A stretch of 64,000 nt of DNA from Shimia thalassica (GCF_001458215.1 NZ_CYTW01000001.1:1426001-1490000); one strand, 5' to 3'; shown: positions 36,517-46,138, numbered from the stretch's first letter. A program made the numbers and translations. The notes: generated from the letters alone by a model not told the origin.

Positions 36517-38367
36517 ATGCACGCTTTTCGCAGCCACACTTGCGCAGAACTGAACAAATCCAACGTGGGTGATACCGTCCGCCTGTCGGGCTGGGTCCAC
36601 CGTGTCCGCGATCACGGCGGTATCCTGTTCATCGACTTGCGCGACCACTACGGCATGACGCAGGTGCTTTGTGACCCCGACAGCCCCGTCTTTACCCAGA
36701 TGGAGAAGGTCCGGTCCGAATGGTGTATCCGCATCGACGGCACCGTCAAAGCCCGTGACGAAGACCTTGTGAACCCGAAAATACCGACCGGCGAAGTCGA
36801 GGTTTTTGTGCGTGATCTCGAGGTTCTTGGCGCTGCTGACGAACTGCCCCTGATGGTCTTTGGTGATCAGGAATACCCCGAGGACACACGTCTGAAATAT
36901 CGTTTCCTCGATCTGCGCCGCGAAGTGATGCAGGAAAACATGAAACTGCGTTCGGACGTGGTGATGTCGATGCGCAAACGCATGTGGGATCTGGATTTCC
37001 GCGAATATCAAACCCCGATCATCACGGCGTCGTCGCCCGAAGGCGCGCGCGACTTCCTCGTGCCATCGCGTCTGCATCCGGGCAAGTTCTATGCGCTGCC
37101 ACAGGCCCCGCAGCAGTTCAAACAGCTGATGATGGTTGCCGGTTTCGACAAATATTTCCAGATCGCGCCGTGTTTCCGCGATGAAGACCCGCGTGCAGAC
37201 CGCTCGCCGACGGACTTCTACCAGCTCGACATGGAAATGAGCTTTGTCACCCAACAGGATATCTTCGACACCATCCAGCCAGTGCTGCAAGGCGTGTTTG
37301 AAGAGTTTGGCGGCGGCCGCAAGGTGGATCAGGTTTGGGAACAGATTTCCTATGCGGACTCGGCGCTCTGGTATGGCACCGACAAACCCGATCTGCGTAA
37401 TCCGATCAAAATGCAGGTTGTTTCCGAACATTTCGCAGGCTCCGGTTTCGCGATCTTTGCCAAACTGCTCGAGCAGGAAGGCACACAGATCCGCGCCATT
37501 CCCGCCCCGACAGGCGGGTCGCGCAAATTCTGTGACCGCATGAACAAATTCGCCCAACAAGAAGGCCTGCCCGGTATGGGCTATATCTTCTGGCGCGAGA
37601 AAACTGCTGACGCCGTGGCGCAGGAACTTGGCATCACTGTCAAAGAAGCCCAGGCCAAGCTGAAATCAGGCGAAGTCGAAGGTGGCATGGAAGCCGCTGG
37701 TCCTCTGGCCAAAAACATCGGCCCCGAGCGCACCGAAGCGATCCGTCAGCAACTGGGCCTCGACGTTGGCGACGCGGCCTTCTTCCTTGGTGGCAAGCCA
37801 AAGGCGTTCGAACCCGTCGCGGGCCGTGCACGTGCCGTGATTGGCGAAGAACTGGGTCTGGTTGATCAGGACCGGTTTGCCTTCGCGTGGATCGTTGATT
37901 TCCCGATCTTCGAAAAAGACGAAGAAACCGGCAAGCTGGACTTTGACCACAACCCGTTCTCGATGCCCCAAGGCGGCATGGACGCGTTGAACGGCGATCC
38001 TCTGGCCGTGCGTGGCTGGCAGTATGATCTGGCCTGTAACGGGTACGAACTGGTGTCGGGCGCGATCCGGAACCACCAGCCCGAAATCATGTTCAAGGCC
38101 TTTGAACTGGCTGGCTACGGAGAAGACGAAGTGCGCAAGCGGTTCGGCGGCATGGTCAATGCGTTCAAATTCGGCGCGCCTCCGCACGGTGGATGTGCTG
38201 CGGGTGTTGACCGGATCGTCATGCTTTTGGCCAACCAGCAAAACCTGCGCGAAGTCGTGATGTTCCCGATGAGCCAGCGTGCAGAAGACCTGATGATGAA
38301 CGCACCAAGCGAGCCAGCAACCGATCAGTTGATGGAACTTGGCCTGCGCGTGATCCCGCAAGACTAG
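36517..38367 (+). CDS. aspS: Aspartate--tRNA(Asp/Asn) ligase
   Basis: 616 residues from ATG 36517. The N-terminal OB-fold anticodon domain ('[19 protein letters not shown]') is followed by the class II catalytic core: motif 1 region near '[20 protein letters not shown]', motif 2 '[19 protein letters not shown]' and motif 3 '[11 protein letters not shown]'. A GAD insertion domain lies between. The His-Gly pair in 'VRDHGG', where discriminating enzymes such as that of E. coli have Leu, is a known mark of non-discriminating bacterial AspRS, which also charges tRNA-Asn and needs GatCAB to make Asn-tRNA. It is a single gene with its own promoter and terminator. Confidence 0.96.
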   Translation: MHAFRSHTCAELNKSNVGDTVRLSGWVHRVRDHGGILFIDLRDHYGMTQVLCDPDSPVFTQMEKVRSEWCIRIDGTVKARDEDLVNPKIPTGEVEVFVRDLEVLGAADELPLMVFGDQEYPEDTRLKYRFLDLRREVMQENMKLRSDVVMSMRKRMWDLDFREYQTPIITASSPEGARDFLVPSRLHPGKFYALPQAPQQFKQLMMVAGFDKYFQIAPCFRDEDPRADRSPTDFYQLDMEMSFVTQQDIFDTIQPVLQGVFEEFGGGRKVDQVWEQISYADSALWYGTDKPDLRNPIKMQVVSEHFAGSGFAIFAKLLEQEGTQIRAIPAPTGGSRKFCDRMNKFAQQEGLPGMGYIFWREKTADAVAQELGITVKEAQAKLKSGEVEGGMEAAGPLAKNIGPERTEAIRQQLGLDVGDAAFFLGGKPKAFEPVAGRARAVIGEELGLVDQDRFAFAWIVDFPIFEKDEETGKLDFDHNPFSMPQGGMDALNGDPLAVRGWQYDLACNGYELVSGAIRNHQPEIMFKAFELAGYGEDEVRKRFGGMVNAFKFGAPPHGGCAAGVDRIVMLLANQQNLREVVMFPMSQRAEDLMMNAPSEPATDQLMELGLRVIPQD

Positions 38368-38394
38368 GATCTCGCGCCAGAGTATTAAGAAATC

Positions 38395-38424
38395 GGGGCG
38401 GCCTGTCTGGGCGGCCCCTTTTTT
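38395..38424 (+). terminator. Terminator of aspS
   Basis: GGGGCGGCC and GGCGGCCCC form a GC-rich stem with one mismatch, followed by TTTTTT, 28 bp after the stop. Confidence 0.85.
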
Positions 38425-38539
38425 GTGCAGCTTTTTGCCGGTTCACGGCTTTTTTTCCACTTGGATGCTGCAATCGCAAAGCAATGGGTTATCTTTACCC
38501 TACGATGCCAGCAATTTATTCTAATCGGACTTGATAAAG

Positions 38540-39925
38540 ATGGCTTTTGACCCGATCCGCGCGGAAATCCGTTTTGGCTATGGCTTGTCTCCTGAGATAA
38601 GCCCCCCCTCCAGCGTGGCAGAAATGCTGTCCGGCGTGTCTGGACCGGATAAAATGGCCGATGCCTTTCCTGTTGAAAGCATGCAGTTTTTTTCTGGCAA
38701 GCTGACCCAGCAGGTCGAACTGGCGCGCGCGTTGCGAAAGGCCAAGACCGAAGAAGAAAGCTTTGAAATCACGGAAACATCGCAAGAGTTGCGCCGCGAG
38801 TTTTATGTGTACCGGCGCGAGTTTATGGCCCAGTCCATTCTCAGACGCACGCACAGCGCCACAGCCTTTCGTGAACGTCTGGCCGCTTTCTGGAGCGACC
38901 ATTTCACGGTTGTGGGCAAGAATTCGTTCTACAAGGCTCTGGTGGATACCTACTCGGAAGACGCCATCCGGCCAAACCTTTCCGGCCGGTTCGAGGATAT
39001 GCTGATCGCGGTCGTGACCCATCCCATGATGCTGTTGTATCTTGATCAACGGCAATCCGTCGGACCAAACAGTTTGCTGGCAGAAAAGCGTGGCAAGGGG
39101 CGCGGTCTAAACGAGAACCTCGCCCGCGAAGTGCTTGAATTGCATACGCTTGGCGTGGATGGACCCTATTCGCAAACGGATGTGCGCGAGTTGGCCGAGT
39201 TGTTCACCGGTCTCGATTACCGGCAGGACAAAGGCTTTCATTTTGCGCGGGGCAAGACAGAACCGGGACCCGAAACCGTTTTGGGCAAGGTCTATGGACA
39301 GGAAAAAGGCCGGCTCAAGGACATTCTTGCGGTTCTGCGCGATCTGGCCCGCCACCCCGTAACGGCCCGGCATATCTCGTCAAAACTGGTGATGCATTTT
39401 GTGTCTGACGATCCTGATCCGTCCTTGGTTGATCGGCTGACCGCTGCGTATCTGGACACGGATGGTGATCTTTCCGCCCTCTACGCGACCCTTCTGGAGG
39501 CGCCTCAGGCTTGGGATGCCCCCCTTGCGAACATGAAACCCCCGCAGGATTTCATCATTTCGTCGCTGCGCGCGCTGGCGGTTCCGGCAGAAACCTTTGC
39601 CGGATTGAATGCCCGCGACATGCGGCGTCTCGTGACGGCACCGTTGCAGAAAATGGGGCAGCCGTGGAATGAACCCCTCGGGCCGGACGGATGGCCCGAA
39701 GAAGACGGCGTCTGGATTTCACCACAGGGCATGGCGGCGCGTCTGCAATGGGCGATGTTTGCACCCGGTGCCCTGTTGGGCGTTGAACCTGACCCGCGGG
39801 AATTCGTTGTCAACGCGCTTGGTGCCGATGCACCGGCGGACATTACGTTTGCCGCAGGCGCTGCCGAAAACCGCCGCGAAGGTGTTGCCGTTGTCCTAAT
39901 GTCTCCGACATTCCAGCGACGCTAA
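38540..39925 (+). CDS. DUF1800 family protein
   Basis: 461 residues from ATG 38540. It matches the DUF1800 family ('RREFYVYRREFMAQSILRR', 'FWSDHFTVVGKN', 'NENLAREVLELHTLGVDGPY', 'VRELAELFTGLDYR', 'SSKLVMHFVSDDP'). The biochemical function of this family is unknown. No signal peptide is visible at the N-terminus. It is 10 bp upstream of a DUF1501 gene; the two families are paired in many bacteria and are thought to act together, possibly at the cell envelope. Confidence 0.9.
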   Translation: MAFDPIRAEIRFGYGLSPEISPPSSVAEMLSGVSGPDKMADAFPVESMQFFSGKLTQQVELARALRKAKTEEESFEITETSQELRREFYVYRREFMAQSILRRTHSATAFRERLAAFWSDHFTVVGKNSFYKALVDTYSEDAIRPNLSGRFEDMLIAVVTHPMMLLYLDQRQSVGPNSLLAEKRGKGRGLNENLAREVLELHTLGVDGPYSQTDVRELAELFTGLDYRQDKGFHFARGKTEPGPETVLGKVYGQEKGRLKDILAVLRDLARHPVTARHISSKLVMHFVSDDPDPSLVDRLTAAYLDTDGDLSALYATLLEAPQAWDAPLANMKPPQDFIISSLRALAVPAETFAGLNARDMRRLVTAPLQKMGQPWNEPLGPDGWPEEDGVWISPQGMAARLQWAMFAPGALLGVEPDPREFVVNALGADAPADITFAAGAAENRREGVAVVLMSPTFQRR

Positions 39926-39935
39926 GGAGAGAGAT

Positions 39936-41165
39936 ATGGCTCAAAACCTGACCAGAAGAAGCTTCCTCGCACGGACTGCGGCCATCGGATGTTCCGCCGC
40001 TGCCAGCCCTCTGTTGACCCCTGTGAGTTTTGCGGCGGGGCCTTGGGACAACCGGCTTGTCGTCATCATTCTGCGCGGGGGGCTGGATGGTCTTGATGCC
40101 GTGCGGCCTTGGGGCGATCCTGAATTTGCTCTGGCGCGCCCGCGTCTTGCAAAAGACCACAACGGCGCCCATGATCTGAACGGCTTTTACGGCATGAATC
40201 CCGCTTTGGCCCCCTTGATGCCCCTGTGGCAAGCGGGCGAACTTGGCTTCGCCCACGCGGTCTCGCAGCCTTACCGCGAAAAACGCAGCCACTTTGACGG
40301 GCAGGATCTGCTCGAAGCGGGCATTCCAACCCTGAAAGACGGGATCAAGGACGGCTGGTTGAACCGGATGTTGCAGGACATTCCCGGCGTCAGGGCGGAT
40401 ACGGCATTTTCAATCGGCTCCGAAAACATGCTCTTGGCACAAGGCGCAGCCCCGGTCTCAAGCTGGTCACCGGATGTGGACGTCACCATGAGCGCGCAGG
40501 GCGTGCGCCTTCTGGAACTGACCATGAAAACAGACCCCGCATTGGCCGAAGCCATGGCGCAGGCCTTGGTGCTGGCGGATTCCGACGGGGACGGGGTTGT
40601 GCCCGATGGCTCGGATGATGACATGATGGCGATGATGCAATCCAACATGAAGCCGCAAAACGCCCGCAAAAGCCATTTGCGGATTGCAGATTTTGCGGCG
40701 GCACAGCTGGTTGCGGACACGCGGATTGTGTCGTTTTCACTGGGCGGATGGGACACCCACGCCAACCAGACGGCGCGGATCAAAGGGCCTTTGTCGAACC
40801 TTGCCGACGTATTGTTGCGCCTGAAAGAAGGGTGCGGTCAGTCGGTCTGGGCGCGCACGACCGTGGTCGCCATGACCGAGTTCGGACGCACCGTGCGCGA
40901 AAACGGCACCAAGGGCACCGATCACGGAACCGGCGGCGTGATGATTATGGCTGGCGGTGCCTTGCGTGGCGGACAGGTTTTCGGGCAATGGCCGGGCTTG
41001 GCCGAGGCCGATCTCTATGACCGGCGGGACCTCATGCCGCTGGATGACGTACGCCGCTATGCGGCCTGGGCCATTCGTAGCAGTTTCGGTCTGGACAGGG
41101 CGCGGTTGGAAAACCACATCTTCCCGGGCATAGAACTGGGCGACGATCCAAATATGCTGCTTTGA
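39936..41165 (+). CDS. DUF1501 family protein with Tat signal
   Basis: 409 residues with AAGGAGAGA just before the ATG. The N-terminus has a Tat motif (RRSFLARTAA, residues 8-17) and a hydrophobic stretch, so export of a folded protein is expected. The body matches DUF1501 ('VVIILRGGLDGLDAVRPWGD', 'YREKRSHFDGQDLLEAG', 'GGWDTHANQ', 'TEFGRTVRENGTKGTDHG'), a family with a sulfatase/alkaline-phosphatase-like fold. The conserved HxxH-like 'DTHANQ' and 'DHGTGG' positions may bind metal. Partner of the preceding DUF1800 gene in one operon; reaction unknown. Confidence 0.9.
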   Translation: MAQNLTRRSFLARTAAIGCSAAASPLLTPVSFAAGPWDNRLVVIILRGGLDGLDAVRPWGDPEFALARPRLAKDHNGAHDLNGFYGMNPALAPLMPLWQAGELGFAHAVSQPYREKRSHFDGQDLLEAGIPTLKDGIKDGWLNRMLQDIPGVRADTAFSIGSENMLLAQGAAPVSSWSPDVDVTMSAQGVRLLELTMKTDPALAEAMAQALVLADSDGDGVVPDGSDDDMMAMMQSNMKPQNARKSHLRIADFAAAQLVADTRIVSFSLGGWDTHANQTARIKGPLSNLADVLLRLKEGCGQSVWARTTVVAMTEFGRTVRENGTKGTDHGTGGVMIMAGGALRGGQVFGQWPGLAEADLYDRRDLMPLDDVRRYAAWAIRSSFGLDRARLENHIFPGIELGDDPNMLL

Positions 41166-41228
41166 TCTCAGGGGCTTGGCAGGTCGGCATACTTGGTGCA
41201 AGGTGGGCGGACCTAACGGAGCCGAACC

Positions 41229-41945
41229 ATGCAAGACCCAAGACCTCTCGGAGCAGGCGTCACTGATTGGACACCTCCCGCCGTGCCAACCGGCGATGTG
41301 CTCGAAGGGGAATACGCCAGACTGGAACCTTTGCAGGCCGATATCCACGCCGCGCTTTTGTTTCCAACCTATCAGGTCAGCGACAGTGTTTGGGACTATC
41401 TGCCTTATGGGCCTTTTCATTCGGCAGCGGCCTATCACCGCTGGATGAAAAACATCACAGGACGCGCGGATCCGATTTTTTATGCCATTCAGGACAAGGA
41501 TACGGGCGCATGGGGCGGCGTGGCCAGCTTTTTGCGCATCAACCACGGTTCGGGCTCGATCGAGGTGGGGCATATCAACCTGTCACCACAACTTCAGGGC
41601 ACCCGCGCAGCAACCGAAGCGATGGTTTTGATGATGCGGCACGCCTTTTCACTGGGGTATCGCCGGTACGAATGGAAATGTGATGCCCTGAACCGACCCT
41701 CGCGCCGCGCCGCGCAAAGGCTCGGGATGAGCTTCGAAGGCGTCCACCGCCAGCACACGGTGGTCAAGCAACGCAATCGCGACACGGCTTGGTTTTCGGT
41801 CATTGATAGCGAATGGCCCGCCTTGTCAGAGGCCTTTGATGTCTGGCTCAATCCGACCAATTTTGACCAGGACGGGCGCCAGAAAGAAAGCCTGAGCGAT
41901 CTTACGCGTCTGGTGCGGGCTACGGACGATCCTGATCTCGGCTGA
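41229..41945 (+). CDS. GNAT-family N-acetyltransferase (RimJ/RimL-like)
   Basis: 238 residues with ACGGAG before the ATG. The GNAT fold is recognisable from 'GWGGVASFLRIN'-like 'GAWGGVASFLRINH', 'IEVGHINLSPQLQGTRAATE' (acetyl-CoA loop) and 'EWKCDALNRPSRRAAQRLGM', the pattern of RimJ/RimL-type enzymes and their yeast relatives. It uses acetyl-CoA to acetylate an amine, perhaps a protein N-terminus, amino acid or drug; the substrate cannot be told. It lies 63 bp after the DUF1501 gene, probably a separate unit. Confidence 0.85.
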   Translation: MQDPRPLGAGVTDWTPPAVPTGDVLEGEYARLEPLQADIHAALLFPTYQVSDSVWDYLPYGPFHSAAAYHRWMKNITGRADPIFYAIQDKDTGAWGGVASFLRINHGSGSIEVGHINLSPQLQGTRAATEAMVLMMRHAFSLGYRRYEWKCDALNRPSRRAAQRLGMSFEGVHRQHTVVKQRNRDTAWFSVIDSEWPALSEAFDVWLNPTNFDQDGRQKESLSDLTRLVRATDDPDLG

Positions 41946-41947
41946 TC

Positions 41948-42655
41948 CTACAGCGCGGGTTCCTGCGCAAGGCGGGCCTCGACCAGCTGACGCAATCTCG
42001 ACACATCGGCATTCAGCAACTTGCCTTCGGCGCGCCCCCGCGACACCGTATCGGCCGCCCGTTGCAGGGCCAGATCATGTGCACTAAGGGCAAGGCCCGA
42101 CAGGAACTTGGCCACATAATCCAGCGTGCCATCTTCGCGCAGCGTCTCTGCGGCGTGACACAGATCGTCGCGATAGGCGACAGGGTCGGGGGTTACCTTG
42201 TCTTTCGACAGGCTGCGCGGACCGGCGGGGCGTTGATCTGCCGGCAACCTTGACAGAATGGCCTCCTGAAAAATGGCAAGACTACCAAGAGGTTTTGACA
42301 GGAACCCGTCCGCCCCGGCGGCAAGCGCCTGATCCTCGACAAAGCTGTCACCCGATGTGGCCAGCACAACATCAATCCGCGGCACGCTGCGGCTCATCTC
42401 TTCGATCAGATCGGCGCCCGATCCATCCGGCAGCCCCATATCCACAATGGCAACCGACGGGCGATAGACCTGCAAATGACGTCGCGCAGAGGCAAGGCAA
42501 TCCGCGCGCCGGATACGGGCCCCGCTGCGCAGACACATCAACCGCAGGGCATCACAGGCAAACCGGCTGTCCTCGACCACAAGGACGGTCAGTCCCAGCA
42601 TTGGACGGCGCGCGGTGGGATGTGAATAGGCGGAAATCAGGGGCAGGTCATCCAT
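41948..42655 (-). CDS. Response regulator with receiver domain and undefined output
   Basis: 235 residues; AAGGAG 7 bp before the ATG supports the start. The receiver domain spans residues ~22-145, with acidic pair E28-D29 ('VVEDS'), phospho-accepting D72 ('AIVDMGLPDGSG') and K121 ('FLSKPLG'). The remaining ~90 residues are helical with no DNA-binding motif I recognise, so it may act by protein contact. No histidine kinase is next to it. It is divergent from the methylmalonyl-CoA epimerase gene. Confidence 0.88.
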   Translation of the reverse strand: MDDLPLISAYSHPTARRPMLGLTVLVVEDSRFACDALRLMCLRSGARIRRADCLASARRHLQVYRPSVAIVDMGLPDGSGADLIEEMSRSVPRIDVVLATSGDSFVEDQALAAGADGFLSKPLGSLAIFQEAILSRLPADQRPAGPRSLSKDKVTPDPVAYRDDLCHAAETLREDGTLDYVAKFLSGLALSAHDLALQRAADTVSRGRAEGKLLNADVSRLRQLVEARLAQEPAL

Positions 42656-42832
42656 CAGAAAACTCCTTCAGGCAGCGGTTTGGACGACTCACAAGCTAGG
42701 GCAGGGATGGTAAATGCATGGTTAAGCAAACCACCGGCAAACGTTGCGGCGCGCGACCCCCTGTCGCTTGCAACGGGCGCGCGGCTTGACCATAAGACGT
42801 GCAAGCTAAAGAAACCTGAAAGGAATATCGAC

Positions 42833-43237
42833 ATGATCGGACGTCTGAACCACGTCGCCATTGCCGTACCGGATCTGGAAGCGGCCTCGGCGCAATACCG
42901 CAACGCGTTGGGGGCCAAAGTCGGCGACCCGCAAGACGAACCCGATCACGGTGTGACTGTGGTGTTTATCGAATTGCCAAACACCAAGATCGAACTGCTC
43001 TACCCGCTGGGTGACGACAGCCCCATCAACGGCTTCCTCGAAAAGAACCCTTCGGGCGGCATCCACCATGTCTGTTACGAAGTCGATGACATCATTGCGG
43101 CACGCGATCACCTGAAATCCACCGGCGCGCGCGTTCTGGGCTCGGGCGAGCCTAAAATCGGCGCTCACGGAAAACCCGTTCTGTTCCTGCACCCGAAAGA
43201 TTTCAACGGTTGTCTGGTTGAACTCGAGCAGGTCTAA
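42833..43237 (+). CDS. mce: Methylmalonyl-CoA epimerase
   Basis: 134 residues, the family's usual length, with AAAGGAA before ATG 42833. Two vicinal-oxygen-chelate repeats are visible: 'GRLNHVAIAVPDLEAA' with metal ligand His and 'GGIHHVCYEVDDI' with a second. The glutamates near 'KIELLYPLGDDSPI' and 'GCLVELEQV' complete the metal and catalytic set. It interconverts the two epimers of methylmalonyl-CoA in the propionyl-CoA to succinyl-CoA route. The mutase and carboxylase genes are elsewhere. A hairpin follows. Confidence 0.93.
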   Translation: MIGRLNHVAIAVPDLEAASAQYRNALGAKVGDPQDEPDHGVTVVFIELPNTKIELLYPLGDDSPINGFLEKNPSGGIHHVCYEVDDIIAARDHLKSTGARVLGSGEPKIGAHGKPVLFLHPKDFNGCLVELEQV

Positions 43238-43255
43238 GCCTGTTTGAATTTGGAC

Positions 43256-43280
43256 ACGGGCGGGTTATATGCTCGCCCGT
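43256..43280 (+). terminator. Hairpin between mce and DUF1467 gene
   Basis: ACGGGCG and CGCCCGT form a 7-bp stem with an 11-nt loop, without a T-run. It could be a weak terminator or attenuating structure. Confidence 0.4.
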
Positions 43281-43311
43281 ACCCACTTACCCCTGAAAGG
43301 GATCTGCCCCC

Positions 43312-43608
43312 ATGGCTCTCACCTCTGGTATCGTTCTTTACGCGGTTCTCTGGTTTCTGACTTTCCTGATGGCGATTCCGATCCGCCTGCAAACCCAAGG
43401 TGACGTGGGCGAGGTTGTACCGGGCACCCATGCCGGAGCGCCCGAACATCACAACCTTAAACTCAAGGCCAAACTGACCACGCTGGTGGCAGGTGTGATT
43501 TGGGTAGTGCTGTTCTGGATCATCACAACCGGTGTCATCACGGTGCGCGATTTTGATTTCAATAACGTGATGTCCCCTCTCCCTGTGTCAGATGAAACAG
43601 GTGAGTGA
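43312..43608 (+). CDS. DUF1467 family membrane protein
   Basis: 98 residues with two predicted membrane helices ('YAVLWFLTFLMAIPI' and 'VAGVIWVVLFWIITTGVIT') joined by a ~40-residue loop containing 'VPGTHAGAPEH'. It matches the small alphaproteobacterial DUF1467 family, of unknown function. GAAAGGGA precedes the ATG. Its 3' end overlaps the convergent EI24-type gene by 50 bp, so both C-termini are encoded by the same DNA. Confidence 0.85.
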   Translation: MALTSGIVLYAVLWFLTFLMAIPIRLQTQGDVGEVVPGTHAGAPEHHNLKLKAKLTTLVAGVIWVVLFWIITTGVITVRDFDFNNVMSPLPVSDETGE

Positions 43609-44275
43609 AAACAGCCGCGCCCATAATCGGGATCAGCAGGTTGACCAACGGTATGGACAAAGGGATCGCCATCAGCGTCCCGCCAAGCCATATCGTGCCC
43701 ATGTGACGGCGGCGTAGCTCTTTGGCGCCGTCCCGCCCCACACGGCGCATGGCCGCCATCTGAAAATATTCACGCCCCAGAAGAAACCCGTTCAGCGCCC
43801 AGAAGATGAACAGGGCCAGCGGCGAGAAAATAACATAAAGCACCAGCGCAAGAATGTTTGCGCCGATCATGACCCCGAGAAACGCAAAAGTATCCTTGAG
43901 CGACTCGGACAGGGGCAGGTCCTCAACCGGCGGCAGGTTGGTATAGTGCCGGTCCTCGACCGCATCTGCGACCTGATCCAGAAACAGGCCGGTCATGGCA
44001 GACGCCACAGGCACCATCAAAAAGATCGACGCCACGGGCACAACCACCACCAAAGACCAGCTCAGCATGTCGTCGATCCACGTGACCGCTCCGACCCATG
44101 GCAAATTCACTTCATCACCAAGGAAAAAGTCCAGAAGCCAGACCAGCCCGATACTGGCCCCGATCAACAGCGCAAGCGCCAGACCAATGCCGGTAAAAAA
44201 CACCTTGCGGAACCGCCGGTCTCCCAGCTGTCCCAAAGACTTGAAAAACGCCGTAAAGACTAGTTGGAAACCCAT
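43559..44275 (-). CDS. EI24/CysZ-like membrane protein
   Basis: 238 residues with about four long hydrophobic segments ('VFFTGIGLALALLIGASIGL', 'LSWSLVVVVPVASIFLMVP', 'LGVMIGANILALVLYVIF', 'GGTLMAIPLSIPLVNLLI'), matching the EI24 family that includes the sulfate importer CysZ. 'GREYFQMAAMRRVG' is a typical family stretch. Sulfate transport is possible but not shown. It overlaps the upstream nitroreductase gene by 16 bp and the convergent DUF1467 gene by 50 bp. Confidence 0.85.
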   Translation of the reverse strand: MGFQLVFTAFFKSLGQLGDRRFRKVFFTGIGLALALLIGASIGLVWLLDFFLGDEVNLPWVGAVTWIDDMLSWSLVVVVPVASIFLMVPVASAMTGLFLDQVADAVEDRHYTNLPPVEDLPLSESLKDTFAFLGVMIGANILALVLYVIFSPLALFIFWALNGFLLGREYFQMAAMRRVGRDGAKELRRRHMGTIWLGGTLMAIPLSIPLVNLLIPIMGAAVFTHLFHLTQGEGTSRY

Positions 44276-44838
44276 GTGACTTTCCTTTCCAGATCGGGAC
44301 GCGGACGTTCGGGCGGCGTGGCTTTTTCGGTGCCGATATGGATGATGCCCGCCACACGTTCATGCGGGGCCAGCCCCAGAGACGTCTCGACAAAGGGGCG
44401 GTCGTGGCTTGCCCAGCCGGACAACCAGTTTGCCCCCCATCCGGACGCCAACGCCGCGTTCAACAACGCAAGACAGACGGCTCCGGCGGAATAGGTTTGC
44501 TCAACCTCGGGCACTTTTTCCGAAATAACCGGGGCTTCGATCACCACAACAGCAAGGTTCCCCGTATCGAACTGGTGACGGCCCTTGGCGATCTGCTCGG
44601 CATTCAGCCCAAGGGCGATACCGCGCGCTTCGACCGGATCCCCAAGCGCATTCAGGGCCGCCTTGTCCAGAACCACAAGACGCCATGGTTCGAGCTTGCC
44701 ATGATCCGGTGTGCGCAGGGCCGCTGTCAAAAGGGGCTCAAGCTGCGCGCGGGACGGCACCGGCGCCGTTAGGGTCTTGGCGGGGCGGGAACGGCGCGAC
44801 AGGAGAAACTCCAGCGCCTGCGGATTGGGGTGGGGCAT
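44260..44838 (-). CDS. Nitroreductase-family flavoprotein (YdjA-like)
   Basis: 192 residues from ATG 44838. It matches the compact YdjA/TdsD-type nitroreductases: 'LLSRRSRPAKTL' (FMN phosphate contact), 'AALRTPDHGKLEPWRLVVL', 'AGAVCLALLNAALASGWGAN' and 'GIIHIGTEK'. These proteins bind FMN and reduce nitro or related compounds with NAD(P)H; the physiological substrate is unknown. It overlaps the following EI24-type gene by 16 bp and lies just downstream of the deacetylase gene, in one leftward operon. Confidence 0.88.
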   Translation of the reverse strand: MPHPNPQALEFLLSRRSRPAKTLTAPVPSRAQLEPLLTAALRTPDHGKLEPWRLVVLDKAALNALGDPVEARGIALGLNAEQIAKGRHQFDTGNLAVVVIEAPVISEKVPEVEQTYSAGAVCLALLNAALASGWGANWLSGWASHDRPFVETSLGLAPHERVAGIIHIGTEKATPPERPRPDLERKVTWVSN

Positions 44839-44891
44839 TGTGCGTTTCCGTTTCTTGGTCGCAAGGTATGTCGTCAGGATTGGTGCAGGAT

Positions 44892-46013
44892 TCAACCGCT
44901 TTCTGGCGGTTTTGCAAAGATATCGGCCAGTTCTTCGATCTGTTCCGCCACAAACGCGTCAAACCGCGCGTCCGGTTGCCGGATCGCCAGCGTCTCTGCC
45001 ATCGGGTCGGGCACGTGGATATCACTGCCGGACAATTCCTCCATCACGGCATGGCCACAAAACGGCACATAGACCTCGGAATAGCCGCCCTCGTGAACCA
45101 TGACCAAGCGCCCGTCACACCATGTGTCGGCGGCGCCCATCACCTGACGGGTCATGTCACGAAAGGTCTCCATCGTTGCCATCGTGCGCGAAAGGGGATC
45201 AAACGCCGAGGCGTCATAGCCGCTGGCGACAATGATCAAATCGGGGCGATACCGGTCCAGCGCGGGCAGCACGATCCGCTCCATCGCCAGAAGATAGCTG
45301 TTGTGACCCGCGCCGGGGGACAGGGGAACGTTGATGTTGTACCCCAACCCGTCACCAGAGCCGCGCTCCTCAATACCGCCTGTGTCCAGAGGATAGTTGC
45401 GCGCCTGATGAAGCGAGATTGTCAGCACATCGTCACGGTCCAGAAAAATGGCTTCGGTGCCATTACCATGGTGGACGTCCCAATCGATGACGGCCACACG
45501 CGGTGCCAACCCTTCGGCCTTGGCGGCCTCGATCGCGATGGCGATATTCGCCATCAGACAAAACCCGTTTGGCCAATCCGGCAGGCAATGATGCCCCGGC
45601 GGACGCGACAGCGCATAGGCGTTTTCCAGCGTGCCCCGCAAAACACTCAGAACAGCCTCTTTGGCCAATCCCGCCGAAAGGGCCGCCGCTTCATAGCCGC
45701 CTTTGCCAAAAGGGGTGCGCAGGCCCAGCTCACCGCCACCAGCATCGGACATGTTCTTGAACTGCGTCAGATACGCGGCCGGGTGCACGCGCTCCAGATC
45801 TTCGCGGGTGGCAGGGGCCGCACTGCTCAGGTGAAGCTCTTTGGACAAGCCACTCACATCTAACAGGTTTTTGAGCCGCCGCTTGGTCTCGGGGCTTTCG
45901 GGCAGGCCACCGGCCGCCAGAGGTTGCACAAATTCACCCACCGGCAAAGTCAGTGCATAGTTGCCGCCTGAATGCCAAAAACAGGACTCATCCCAAAAGA
46001 AACCGGTTGCCAT
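44892..46013 (-). CDS. Histone deacetylase-family amidohydrolase
   Basis: 373 residues from ATG 46013; upstream in-frame sequence does not fit the family. Catalytic HH is at residues 141-142 ('RPPGHHCLPDWPNGFC'), and the zinc site lies in 'IDWDVHHGNGTEAIF' (D179, H181) with the later aspartate in 'ASGYDASAFDPLSR'. 'VHEGGYSEVYVPFCG' closes the pocket. Bacterial members remove acetyl groups from polyamines or other small molecules rather than histones. It heads a leftward run with the nitroreductase and EI24-type genes. Confidence 0.92.
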   Translation of the reverse strand: MATGFFWDESCFWHSGGNYALTLPVGEFVQPLAAGGLPESPETKRRLKNLLDVSGLSKELHLSSAAPATREDLERVHPAAYLTQFKNMSDAGGGELGLRTPFGKGGYEAAALSAGLAKEAVLSVLRGTLENAYALSRPPGHHCLPDWPNGFCLMANIAIAIEAAKAEGLAPRVAVIDWDVHHGNGTEAIFLDRDDVLTISLHQARNYPLDTGGIEERGSGDGLGYNINVPLSPGAGHNSYLLAMERIVLPALDRYRPDLIIVASGYDASAFDPLSRTMATMETFRDMTRQVMGAADTWCDGRLVMVHEGGYSEVYVPFCGHAVMEELSGSDIHVPDPMAETLAIRQPDARFDAFVAEQIEELADIFAKPPESG

Positions 46014-46138
46014 GTGCGTGTGATCCTTATCCTGCGCTTTTCGCGCATACCTTTGCCCAAGGTGACACCAAATGCGAGCCATTTTCACCGCCGCCCGAAT
46101 GATCTAAACCTGTCTTACCCCGGAGCCGGAACCTGCCC

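Noticed and set aside
44685-45863. 392-codon plus-strand frame across the nitroreductase and deacetylase genes.
   Set aside because: Lies antisense to two genes with clear catalytic motifs; composition reflects GC-rich third positions of the real genes.
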